From: an uncultured Opitutaceae bacterium | Lineage (GTDB): Bacteria; Verrucomicrobiota; Verrucomicrobiia; Opitutales; Opitutaceae | Length of the DNA stretch: 37,383 nt | Assembly (NCBI GenBank): GCA_937958045.1 | Contig: CALFXL010000016.1 | Span: forward strand, 1-37,383 | Direction of reading: 5' to 3' | Part shown: piece by piece, positions 7,186-15,299 of the stretch | Layout: every line of letters begins with the position of its first letter | How positions within the stretch are numbered: position 1 is the stretch's first letter | Program-made: the position numbers and the translations under genes | Notes under the pieces: generated by a model | Databases searched by the model: none | The model's input: the letters and a program-made list of their open reading frames with translations, nothing else | Told to the model about the DNA's origin: nothing

Positions 7186-8415
7186 GTGAAGCAGCGACCG
7201 GATATTCTTTGGGTGGTGACAACGCAATGGCGCGCGCAGGCGACCGGCTATGCGGGCGACGTTCAGGCGCGTACTCCTTTTTTGGATACACTCGCGGCGG
7301 AATCGGTGAATTACACGCAGGCGGTGACGCCGCATCCGTTTGGACCTTTTGCGCGCGCGGCGTTACTGACGGGGAAACGATCGCCGGAGAATGGGGTGGT
7401 CGACTACTACGATCCGCTCCCTGTCGGCACACGCACGGTGGCGCATGCGATGGCGGAACGCGGGTATCGCACGGCATATTTCGGCAAATGGCATCTGGCG
7501 GAGCGCAGTCGCACGGCACCGCTGGTGGGCGAAGAACACGCCCGCATGATCGTGCCGCCTGAGGCGCGCGGAGGCTTTGATCACTGGGAAGGATTTGAAA
7601 GCGGATTTCTGCTCAACGATCCCTGGGTGCATGGCACGGGCCGGCCGGAGCCGGTCAGGCTGCCGGGATATCAGAGCGATGTGATCGCCGGCCTCGCGGC
7701 GGACTGGCTGCGACAAGGCGGCGACGGAAGACCGCGCTTCTGTGTGGTGAGCCTGGAGGCGCCGCATCCGCCCTACGACGCGCCGGCGGCAGGTATTCAA
7801 CCGATGGATACAGCCGCGGTTGCGCTGCCGCCGAACGTTCCGCGCGGTGGCGACGTGGAAGCGAAGGCGCGCCGCGAACTGGCCGGATACTACGCGCACA
7901 TCGAAGCGACCGATCGGGCGATCGGGCGGCTCTGGCAGTCGCTTCGCGATGCGGGCCATGACGAGCAGACGCTGCTGGTGTTTACCTCGGTGCACGGCGA
8001 CATGCACGGCGCGCATGGATTATTTCGCAAAGGCTGGCCGCATGAGGAATCGGTGCGTGTGCCGTTGCTGGTGCGTTTTCCGGCACGCAGTCGAGTTGGG
8101 CGGGATGAACGCGCGGTGTCGATCGCCGGGCTGAGCCCGGCGGTTATCCACTTTTTGGATACGCAACAGTGGCCGGAGCCGGCGGGCGTGGCGGAGATCT
8201 CGATGCCGAGCGTGGTGAAGTTGCCGCATCAATGCGACCGGGTGTGGCAGGGCGTGCGCACGGCGGAACGAAAAGTGATCTGGGACGAAGACGGAAAACC
8301 CTGGCTGGCGTTCGATCTCAAAAACGATCCCGGCGAAAGGGATAATCGCGCGGACGACGCGCGTTTCGTCGCGGAGACGGAAGCGATGATCCGCGGCCGG
8401 CCGGACCGGGCTTAA
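7186..8415 (+). CDS. Sulfatase-fold protein lacking active-site residues (probable pseudoenzyme)
   Basis: 409 residues from a GTG with AGGAGG upstream. The fold is clearly sulfatase: DILWVVTTQ, TPFLDTLAAESV, RAALLTGKR, TAYFGKWHLAE, FTSVHGDMHGAHG, EESVRVPLLVRFP and the C-terminal LKNDPGERDN. The catalytic set is broken. In the CxPxR signature the formylglycine position is G53 (GPFAR). The N-terminal Asp-Asp metal pair is replaced in VTTQW. The metal aspartate of the DHG motif is valine (SVHGD). The GKWH lysine/histidine and the RKGWPHEES lysine remain. The frame is intact, so this is not a decaying gene. It may bind sulfated or phosphorylated ligands, or use different chemistry. There is no signal peptide, unlike most polysaccharide sulfatases. 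The stop codon overlaps that of the convergent kinase gene. Confidence 0.85.
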   Translation: MKQRPDILWVVTTQWRAQATGYAGDVQARTPFLDTLAAESVNYTQAVTPHPFGPFARAALLTGKRSPENGVVDYYDPLPVGTRTVAHAMAERGYRTAYFGKWHLAERSRTAPLVGEEHARMIVPPEARGGFDHWEGFESGFLLNDPWVHGTGRPEPVRLPGYQSDVIAGLAADWLRQGGDGRPRFCVVSLEAPHPPYDAPAAGIQPMDTAAVALPPNVPRGGDVEAKARRELAGYYAHIEATDRAIGRLWQSLRDAGHDEQTLLVFTSVHGDMHGAHGLFRKGWPHEESVRVPLLVRFPARSRVGRDERAVSIAGLSPAVIHFLDTQQWPEPAGVAEISMPSVVKLPHQCDRVWQGVRTAERKVIWDEDGKPWLAFDLKNDPGERDNRADDARFVAETEAMIRGRPDRA

Positions 8416-11400
8416 GCGGTCGGAGGCGGCGGCGTGAACTGACGGCGAATCGCGTCGACGATTTCGTGCAGTTTCACGGGTTTCGAAATGTAGTCGTCCA
8501 TGCCCGCGGCGAAACACTGCTCGCGGTCGCCCTGGAGGGCGTTGGCGGTAAGCGCGATAATCCGCGGTTGGCGGGACGACGGCAGACGGCGACGTATCTG
8601 GCGCGCGGCTTCGATGCCATCCATCTCCGGCATCTGCATGTCCATCAGCACGAGATCGTAGGAACGATGTTCGAGTGTATTCAAAACCTCGATACCATTG
8701 CCGGCGACATCGGCGCGGTATCCAAGACGTTCGAGGTAACGAAGCGCGACCTTTTGATTCACCGGATTGTCCTCGGCGAGGAGGATGTTGAGCGGGAGCT
8801 CGTGCGCGAGAAGACGCTCCGACGACGCGGGGATGAAAGGCGAGATGCTTTCGGGCGTGGAGCCGAAGAGCGATTGGAGCGCGCGGATGAGCGATTGCGT
8901 GCGCAGCGGGAGTGTGGCGGTGGTGGTTCCGAGACGACTGGTAAACGCGGCGAGTTCGCGCGGATCGAGTCCAGGTTGAACCAGGAGCACGATCGGAATC
9001 TCGGTCGAGGCGAGACGATCACGGAAAGCGTGGAAGGCGGGTGTCGAGACGAGCGCGTGATCGATGACGGCGGCGACAGGCGCGACGGAGGCGTTGAGCA
9101 GCTCGTTGGCCTGGCTCGCATTGTCGACGCACACCGGCTGCGCGCCCCACGAACCCAGGAAGCTGCCAAGGCGTTTGAGCGCGGTGGGATTTTTTCCCAA
9201 GCAAAGCAGCGGGCCGTAGTGGAGCGCGGCAGGCATCTCCGGAATGCTCCAGTCGGGCGGAACGGAGGCCGTTTCCGTCTGGATCGTGAACGTGAACGTC
9301 GAGCCCTCGCCAGGCGTGCTGGCGACATGGATGGAGCCGCCCATCAGCGTGCAGAGACGATGACAGATCGCGAGGCCGAGACCCGTGCCACCGAATTTGC
9401 GCGTGGTGGAGGAATCGACCTGACTGAACGGACGGAAGAGCCGGTGCAGACGATCGGCGGGAATGCCGATGCCGGTGTCGGTCACGGAAAACTCGAGCGT
9501 GAAATGCGAGGGCGGCGTGGGGGTGTTGGTCGAGACGGGAAGACGTCGCACCGTGATCGAAATGCCGCCGGAAGGCGTGAATTTGACGGCGTTGTTGACG
9601 AGATTGACGAGGACCTGGCGGAGACGGGTAACGTCGCCTTGGATCCACGCGGGCACGTCGTTTTCGATGTGATAAGCGAGATCGAGCTTCTTGGTGGCGG
9701 CGGGGACGGAGAGCAGATCGAGCACATCTTCGAGGCAAGCGGAGAGCTCGAAGGGCAGACGCTCGAGTTCCATCTTGCCCGACTCGATTTTGGAGAAATC
9801 GAGGATGTCATTGATGATGGAGAGGAGCGCCTCGCCGCTGCCGCGGATGATGTTCACGTAATCGCGCTGCTCGGCGTCGAGTTTGGTATCGAGCAGGAGA
9901 TTGGTCATGCCGATGACGCCGTTCATGGGCGTGCGAATCTCGTGCGACATCGATGCGAGGAATTCGCTCTTGGCGCGCGAGGCGGTGTCGGCCGCAACCT
10001 TGGCGCGGCGGAGATTGTGCTCGGTCTCAACACGCGAGGTGATGTTGGCGAGGACGGCGATGAAGTTCTCGAGCTGGCCGGACTCGTTGCGCACGGGCTG
10101 GACCTCGAGATGGAGGTGGAACTTGCGGCCGGACTTGGAGTAGCAGGTGACGTCGGTGCTGAGCGGCTCGCCGCGAAGACGAGCGGCGTGAATGCGACGA
10201 AGCGTGCGCGGGTTGGTTTCCGGGCCGGACAGGAACGTGGCGGGATCGCGCCCGACGATATCGGCGAGACGGTGTTCGAGCGTTCGTTCGAAGCTCTGAT
10301 TAACCCAATCAATCATGCCGTCGGGACGCGCGATAATGACGAGATTATCCGTGTAGGCGGCGACGAGTGAAAGTTTTCGTGTATTCGCCTGACTGATACG
10401 CAGCGCTTCGTCGGCGGCCTTGCGTTCGGTGACGTCCTGGAACGTACCTACGATACGCGAAGGATCGCCGGATTGCGTGCGCGCGATGACCTTGGCGCGC
10501 AGATGGAGCCAGCGCCAACTACCGTCGGCCGCGGCGACACGAAATTCGTGGTCGAGCTCGGTGGTGTCGTGGGAGCGCAGTTGCTCGAGGGTGGTATGGT
10601 AAGCGGGCAGGTGCTCGGGGTGCAGCAGCCGTAGCCAGGCGTCGGTGTTGGTGGGGATTTGATCGCGCGCGTAACCGAGGATCTGCCAGAAACCGGGACT
10701 GAGATGGAGCTCGTTGGTGATGGGGTTCCATTCGCCGACGCCCATGCGAGCGGCCTCGATGGCGAGATTGAGACGTTCATCCGCGAGGCGCAGTTTTTCC
10801 TCCACCTGACGACGCTGTTCGTTTTCCGCGACAAGGCGCTGATTGGCCTGACGGGCGTTGTTGAGACTCGAGCGTGCGGAGCGCGCGAGATGGACGCTCA
10901 GCGCGAGGAGCAAGGTGATGCCGAGTCCCGCGGCGAGAACAAACTCCGGCAGATGCAAGCGACCATTTTCAAAGCCGGTGGCGGTCGGTTGCATGGAGAT
11001 GCGGAAACGTTGTCCTGAAAAAGTGAATACAGATTCCTGTCGATGGGTGTCGTCCACGGCATCGCGGGAGCCGTGCTGATAAACCGTCTGTCCATCAAGC
11101 GAGACATTGAGGTGCCAGTGCGGAGCGAGCCGCAGCTCGTCTTCCAGCGCTTCGAAGAAACGGCGGAAAGTGAGTTCGAGGACCGCGTAACCGAGGAAAC
11201 GATCACCATCGTAGCGCGACGCGAGCACGACGAGGCCGCCGTCCGGTTCGGTGGAAAACGCGATGCTCGCGGGGGCGTTGGCGGGACGCGCGCGTTCGGC
11301 GGCCGAGCGACGGTCGTTGTCGAATGCTGGACCGGTGGCGAAAACGTCGCGCGTGCGTTGCACGCTGCGCCAGACCGTGTGCGCTTCCGTGTCGGCGAGC

Positions 11401-12329
11401 GCGACCGCATGAAGCGCGGGCACCTCGAGCATCAACTCGCGGATGTGCGCCTCGCGTTGGGTTTCGTCGGCGGGAGCTCTGGGCGACCAATGCCGAGCGA
11501 GACGTTCGGTCGCATAAGCCAGGCGGGAGAACTCGTTGCGCAGAGCCTCGGCGAAGCTGTTGATGGCGGTTTGCGTGGACGCGTCGATGAAGAGCTGTTC
11601 GCGTTCGCGGAGTCCGGTCCAGAAAATCAGCGTGCAAGACGTCGAGGCGACGAGGATGGGCACAGCGATCCATGACGGGATGCCTGGACGATGTTGTTGA
11701 TGTTCGCGCCAGGCGAACAGGACCAGCGTGACGCCGAGCAGCATGAGCAACACGGCGGTAGCCGCGGGCACGGGCGCGTCTCCACCGAGCCGATACACGG
11801 AAGGCAGTCCCAGGAGATAACCGGTGATCGCGGTGAAACCGCCCGAGGCGAGGAGTGAACCAGAGAGGCCGGCGAAAAACGTGTGCGCGCGAGCGGGATT
11901 GGGCCGCGCAAGCGCGGCGATGGAAAACGCGGCGATTAAGAAACCGAATCCGACCGCGGGTCCGAAGGCGATGCGCTCCAGTGAGCCCTCTTCAACGAGC
12001 AGACTGTCGCCGAGCCAGTCGCTCAGAAACGGTTGCACGAGGATGAAATTTCCCAGCGCGGGAACGACCGTGGGAATCAACGCGGCGAGCGCGACATAGC
12101 CGAGCGAACGCGCGCCGAGATCGCGGGCGAGCAACGCAAAGCCGAGAATGAGAAAACCGATCGCCGCGCCCGGACCGATCGCCGGCATGCGCGGGAACCA
12201 ACGAATAAACGGATCGATATCCGCCCACCAACCGACCACGGCGGTTGCACTGAGAACAATCAACGTGAGCGAGAAAGCGCGGGCGATCCTGGTGACCCAA
12301 GAGACTGTGACGGGAGAGGGGGGGACCAT
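8412..12329 (-). CDS. Hybrid sensor histidine kinase with pseudo-receiver and receiver
   Basis: 1305 residues. In order: about seven membrane segments (15-240); an extracytoplasmic sensor resembling CHASE (about 245-455); one more membrane segment (461-481); a short coiled coil; two PAS/PAC modules (about 520-640 and 650-770); HisKA with SMSHEIRTPMNG (phospho-acceptor H796); HATPase with NLVNNAVKFT, DTGIGIP and GGTGLGLAI; a degenerate receiver (about 1038-1155); and a full receiver (about 1176-1298) with LLAEDNPVNQK, phospho-acceptor D1230 in LVLMDMQMPEMDG and ISKPV. No effector domain, so a phosphorelay to a separate Hpt or regulator is expected. The first receiver has GKN where the acidic pair belongs and lacks the late lysine. 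It lies 57 bp after the AsmA-like gene on the same strand; no terminator was seen between them. Confidence 0.93.
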   Translation of the reverse strand: MVPPSPVTVSWVTRIARAFSLTLIVLSATAVVGWWADIDPFIRWFPRMPAIGPGAAIGFLILGFALLARDLGARSLGYVALAALIPTVVPALGNFILVQPFLSDWLGDSLLVEEGSLERIAFGPAVGFGFLIAAFSIAALARPNPARAHTFFAGLSGSLLASGGFTAITGYLLGLPSVYRLGGDAPVPAATAVLLMLLGVTLVLFAWREHQQHRPGIPSWIAVPILVASTSCTLIFWTGLREREQLFIDASTQTAINSFAEALRNEFSRLAYATERLARHWSPRAPADETQREAHIRELMLEVPALHAVALADTEAHTVWRSVQRTRDVFATGPAFDNDRRSAAERARPANAPASIAFSTEPDGGLVVLASRYDGDRFLGYAVLELTFRRFFEALEDELRLAPHWHLNVSLDGQTVYQHGSRDAVDDTHRQESVFTFSGQRFRISMQPTATGFENGRLHLPEFVLAAGLGITLLLALSVHLARSARSSLNNARQANQRLVAENEQRRQVEEKLRLADERLNLAIEAARMGVGEWNPITNELHLSPGFWQILGYARDQIPTNTDAWLRLLHPEHLPAYHTTLEQLRSHDTTELDHEFRVAAADGSWRWLHLRAKVIARTQSGDPSRIVGTFQDVTERKAADEALRISQANTRKLSLVAAYTDNLVIIARPDGMIDWVNQSFERTLEHRLADIVGRDPATFLSGPETNPRTLRRIHAARLRGEPLSTDVTCYSKSGRKFHLHLEVQPVRNESGQLENFIAVLANITSRVETEHNLRRAKVAADTASRAKSEFLASMSHEIRTPMNGVIGMTNLLLDTKLDAEQRDYVNIIRGSGEALLSIINDILDFSKIESGKMELERLPFELSACLEDVLDLLSVPAATKKLDLAYHIENDVPAWIQGDVTRLRQVLVNLVNNAVKFTPSGGISITVRRLPVSTNTPTPPSHFTLEFSVTDTGIGIPADRLHRLFRPFSQVDSSTTRKFGGTGLGLAICHRLCTLMGGSIHVASTPGEGSTFTFTIQTETASVPPDWSIPEMPAALHYGPLLCLGKNPTALKRLGSFLGSWGAQPVCVDNASQANELLNASVAPVAAVIDHALVSTPAFHAFRDRLASTEIPIVLLVQPGLDPRELAAFTSRLGTTTATLPLRTQSLIRALQSLFGSTPESISPFIPASSERLLAHELPLNILLAEDNPVNQKVALRYLERLGYRADVAGNGIEVLNTLEHRSYDLVLMDMQMPEMDGIEAARQIRRRLPSSRQPRIIALTANALQGDREQCFAAGMDDYISKPVKLHEIVDAIRRQFTPPPPTA

Positions 12330-12386
12330 CGTCAGACGCGTGCCTGAGGGAGAAAGACACAGACGGCCAAGTGAGCAACGCGCATT

Positions 12387-15215
12387 TTATTGGCGGCGCC
12401 GCAAGAGCGGCGGCGGTTGATTGCGCGCAGGATCGGTGGAGGTCTCTTGTTCGAACTCGTCGTGTTTTCCGGAGAGGCTGCGGAAAAAGCTGCTCAGTCC
12501 GTAGGTGAAACGCCACTGCGGTTGATCGAGGCTGCCCGTGAGTTTGAGTTCGAGGATATTGCTGAAGGGCGTGAGTACGAAGTCGACGGCGTTCGCGAGT
12601 GGATTGCGGCTCAGCTCATACGGAGAAAGCTTCGCGTTGAAATCCATCATGTGCAGGTCGAGCCGATAGCGTCCGGTGAGATCGAGCACGGCGGTCGGAC
12701 CGCTGATTTTGAATTCGGGGAAGTCGAGCTGATTGCGGAGGAGTTTGAAATTGGCCTGCGCGTCCGTGAGACGCAGCGAAGCGAAGTTCAAACGAACGGC
12801 GCGCAACGCATCGGAAAGACCACCGAGCAGTTTGATCTCGGCAAGCTCCGCCCCCACCACTTCGCCACTACCGCTGCCGATGAAACTGTAGGGATCATCC
12901 GCGTTGCCATCGCCGGAGAGGCGTACGCCGAGACGACCGCTCGCGAGTTTTTCCTGCAATCGGCTGCGCTCGGGCGGCGCTTCGCCGCGGCGACGCGCGC
13001 CAAATTCTTCGAGACGATAAATCGCTTCTCCGAGCGACGCATTATCGAGCGCTGCGTCGAAACCGAGACGGCGCTGTTCGCCTTCACCGGTGAGACGCGC
13101 GCGACCTTGGGCGATGCCACCGGCGAAGCCCACGCGCAACGGGTCGACGGTGATCTCGTCGTTGTTGACGACCGCGGTCGCGGTGAGATGCGAAAGCGGG
13201 AACTCGAAGAAACGCAGCGGTGCGGGCGAATTGATTTTCACGCGCGCCTCATAACCTGCGCCCTCCGGCGACGCGGCACCGGTGATACGCCCTTGGATCG
13301 TCAACGACGGTGGACGCTCGAAAACAAACGGAGCGACGATCTTGCTTCCGATGGGATCGAAGATACGTGCGGCTTCGTGCGGATCGACGTCGCCCACGAC
13401 GTCGAATGTCTGATAGTTCAGCGCGTGTTGCCGCACATCCTGACTGCGCGTGAACGTGCCCTGCGCGACACCTGCGCCCTTGCGGGCGACAACCTCGAGC
13501 CCGTCGAAAAATCCCGGACGCACAAAGAGGCGCGTGCGTACATAATCGAGCGGGACGTTGTTGATGGCGGCGTTGTTGGCGGCGGCGTAAACAAAAACGC
13601 GCGTGTCGAACGGACGTCCCCAGCGACCGGCGACCTCGACATTGGCGCGGGGCGGTTCGCCCGCGGAGAAGTCGAAATGTTCCCAGAATGAGTTCCACCA
13701 AGGACCGAACCAACCGGCGATGGCGGGCGGACGCAGACGGCCGTGGAGCAGGAAACGAAACTCGCGCGACTGCGTATCCATCGAATAACTACCGCGCGCT
13801 TCGCTGTCGCCTGCGAGCAGCCGGATGTTTTCCACGTTCAGCTCGGTGCCTCGCAGGAAAAGCTCGCCGGCCGCGCCATCGAGTTCGACATCCTCCACGC
13901 CGACCGGACCCGAAACGACGCGCGCGCTGGCGGAAGCCAACCTCCACCCGGGATCGAAAGTGGCGGAGAGCGAGAAAGGAGCGGGGCTGGCCGGACGAAG
14001 AAGCCGCACCAGATCGCGTTTGGCGCGCGTGCCGGCGAAGGCGAGCAGATCGCGGGAAAGGCGGGAGTTGAGTTCAACCGTGCCGCTGCGCGCGGAAGGA
14101 TCGGCCTCGAGCTGTGCGGTCCAATCCTCGGAGAAAAGACGGGCGGCGATCTGGGCATCCACGCGATCCTGCTGACGATGGGCCCGCGCGAAAGCGGCCG
14201 AAAGCCGGAGATCGCGGATCGCGGTCGGACCCACGGAGAGATCGAGCGAGCGCGGCTGCCATTTCCAGCCCGGAAGCAGTTGAGCGAGCAGCGACGCGTC
14301 GACGTGGTGCGTGGCGAATTTTTCGCCGGCATCGATCGCTGTAGCGGAAATCTGGATACGCGACGCCCAGGATTGGGCGGCGAGCGCGGGAAGCGTGGCG
14401 CGCGCGGCGAACGGACCGAGGGTGATTTTATCGGGAAGCGCGGCCGAGTTCGGCAAAAGATCGCGCGGGATCTGCGCGCCTCCGGCGATGATGCGGGCGC
14501 GGATCAGCGCGGCGTGGGTGGGGTGGGGCGAGAAGGCGACCGACAGGTACGGAGAATCGAGGGTTTCGATCAAAGGCGCCCGCTCGGCGATGCGCTGAGC
14601 GATCTTCACGTAACCGGCGAGAATGCCCTCGATGATCTGCGCGGGATTGAGGCCGGAATCGCCCTCGCGGCGCGGAATGATGAACGTGCCGCGGGCCGAG
14701 AAAATGAGTTTTCCGCAGCGACCGCTGAGACGATCGACGGTGATTTCGCGCTCGTTGAAGGAGAGCCCGAGATCGACGTCGGTGAGCACCGCCTGCGCTT
14801 CGCCGGAAGGCGAAAGCATCGCCGGCAAATGCAGCTCGGCATCGCGAAGATCGAGACGCGCGGCGCCGAAATCACCCGCGAGACCGGCCCAAGGGTTGAG
14901 GGTGGCTTCCAGACGGCGAATGACGAGGAGCGAGCGGCCGTATTTTGCGCTCGAGACATGCACCTCGCCGAGAAGCAGACGGCCGGACGGATCGATGACG
15001 GCGGAACCGATTTTCGAGGAGATGCCATGGGCGATGTGGCGGTTCTCCATCTTGTGGAGCATCCACTCGGGCACCGCGACCTGGCGGGAAAAGATGATCC
15101 GTAGTTGAAAAATCAATACGACGACAAGCAACAGCCAGACCGTCCACACCACGAAATCGATGACGCAGCGGCAGCCCTTTCGGCAGAGAAACCAAGTGGA
15201 CGGCAGCAACTTCAT
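12387..15215 (-). CDS. AsmA-like C-terminal domain protein, envelope
   Basis: 942 residues. One N-terminal membrane anchor (about 20-42, FVVWTVWLLLVVVLIFQL) and then a long periplasmic beta-rich body. The last ~160 residues have the AsmA/YhdP/TamB-type C-terminal pattern: GSGSGEVVGAELAEIKLLGGLSD, FASLRLTDAQANFKLLRNQLDFPEFKISGP, LDLTGRYRLDLHMMDFNAKLSP, FSNILELKLTGSLDQPQWRF. Proteins of this superfamily form long grooved bridges between inner and outer membrane and are linked to lipid transport; the cargo here is unknown. It lies 84 bp downstream of the DUF4340 gene and in the same direction, suggesting joint expression with the Gld-type transporter. The protein ends in a Pro/Arg/Gln tail. A strong hairpin sits 10 bases before the start codon. 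Confidence 0.85.
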   Translation of the reverse strand: MKLLPSTWFLCRKGCRCVIDFVVWTVWLLLVVVLIFQLRIIFSRQVAVPEWMLHKMENRHIAHGISSKIGSAVIDPSGRLLLGEVHVSSAKYGRSLLVIRRLEATLNPWAGLAGDFGAARLDLRDAELHLPAMLSPSGEAQAVLTDVDLGLSFNEREITVDRLSGRCGKLIFSARGTFIIPRREGDSGLNPAQIIEGILAGYVKIAQRIAERAPLIETLDSPYLSVAFSPHPTHAALIRARIIAGGAQIPRDLLPNSAALPDKITLGPFAARATLPALAAQSWASRIQISATAIDAGEKFATHHVDASLLAQLLPGWKWQPRSLDLSVGPTAIRDLRLSAAFARAHRQQDRVDAQIAARLFSEDWTAQLEADPSARSGTVELNSRLSRDLLAFAGTRAKRDLVRLLRPASPAPFSLSATFDPGWRLASASARVVSGPVGVEDVELDGAAGELFLRGTELNVENIRLLAGDSEARGSYSMDTQSREFRFLLHGRLRPPAIAGWFGPWWNSFWEHFDFSAGEPPRANVEVAGRWGRPFDTRVFVYAAANNAAINNVPLDYVRTRLFVRPGFFDGLEVVARKGAGVAQGTFTRSQDVRQHALNYQTFDVVGDVDPHEAARIFDPIGSKIVAPFVFERPPSLTIQGRITGAASPEGAGYEARVKINSPAPLRFFEFPLSHLTATAVVNNDEITVDPLRVGFAGGIAQGRARLTGEGEQRRLGFDAALDNASLGEAIYRLEEFGARRRGEAPPERSRLQEKLASGRLGVRLSGDGNADDPYSFIGSGSGEVVGAELAEIKLLGGLSDALRAVRLNFASLRLTDAQANFKLLRNQLDFPEFKISGPTAVLDLTGRYRLDLHMMDFNAKLSPYELSRNPLANAVDFVLTPFSNILELKLTGSLDQPQWRFTYGLSSFFRSLSGKHDEFEQETSTDPARNQPPPLLRRRQ

Positions 15216-15225
15216 GGCGCGAAGC

Positions 15226-15253
15226 GGCGCCGCGCACCCGCTCGGGCGGCGCC
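15226..15253 (-). promoter_or_regulatory. Hairpin just upstream of the AsmA-like start codon
   Basis: GGCGCCGC (15226-15233) and GCGGCGCC (15246-15253) form a perfect 8-bp GC-only stem with a 12-base loop. On the minus strand it ends 10 bases before the ATG of the AsmA-like gene, where a ribosome would bind. No T run follows, so it is not a typical terminator. It may damp translation or cap the upstream transcript. Confidence 0.4.
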
Positions 15254-15299
15254 AGCGTGTAGGGAGAATCCGGATACGCGGCTCATGCGATGGAGCCGG

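Noticed and set aside
6149..7519. 456-codon minus-strand frame across the hydrolase/sulfatase spacer
   Set aside because: It overlaps two well-supported genes and its product is His/Arg/Ser/Pro-rich without motifs.
7186..8415. Interpreting the sulfatase-fold gene as a frameshifted pseudogene
   Set aside because: The frame is intact from a good ribosome site to a normal C-terminus, and all other fold motifs are present in order.
8466..10370. 634-codon plus-strand open frame opposite the kinase gene
   Set aside because: Antisense shadow of conserved HisKA/HATPase/receiver sequence; the translation is low-complexity Arg/Glu/Gly.
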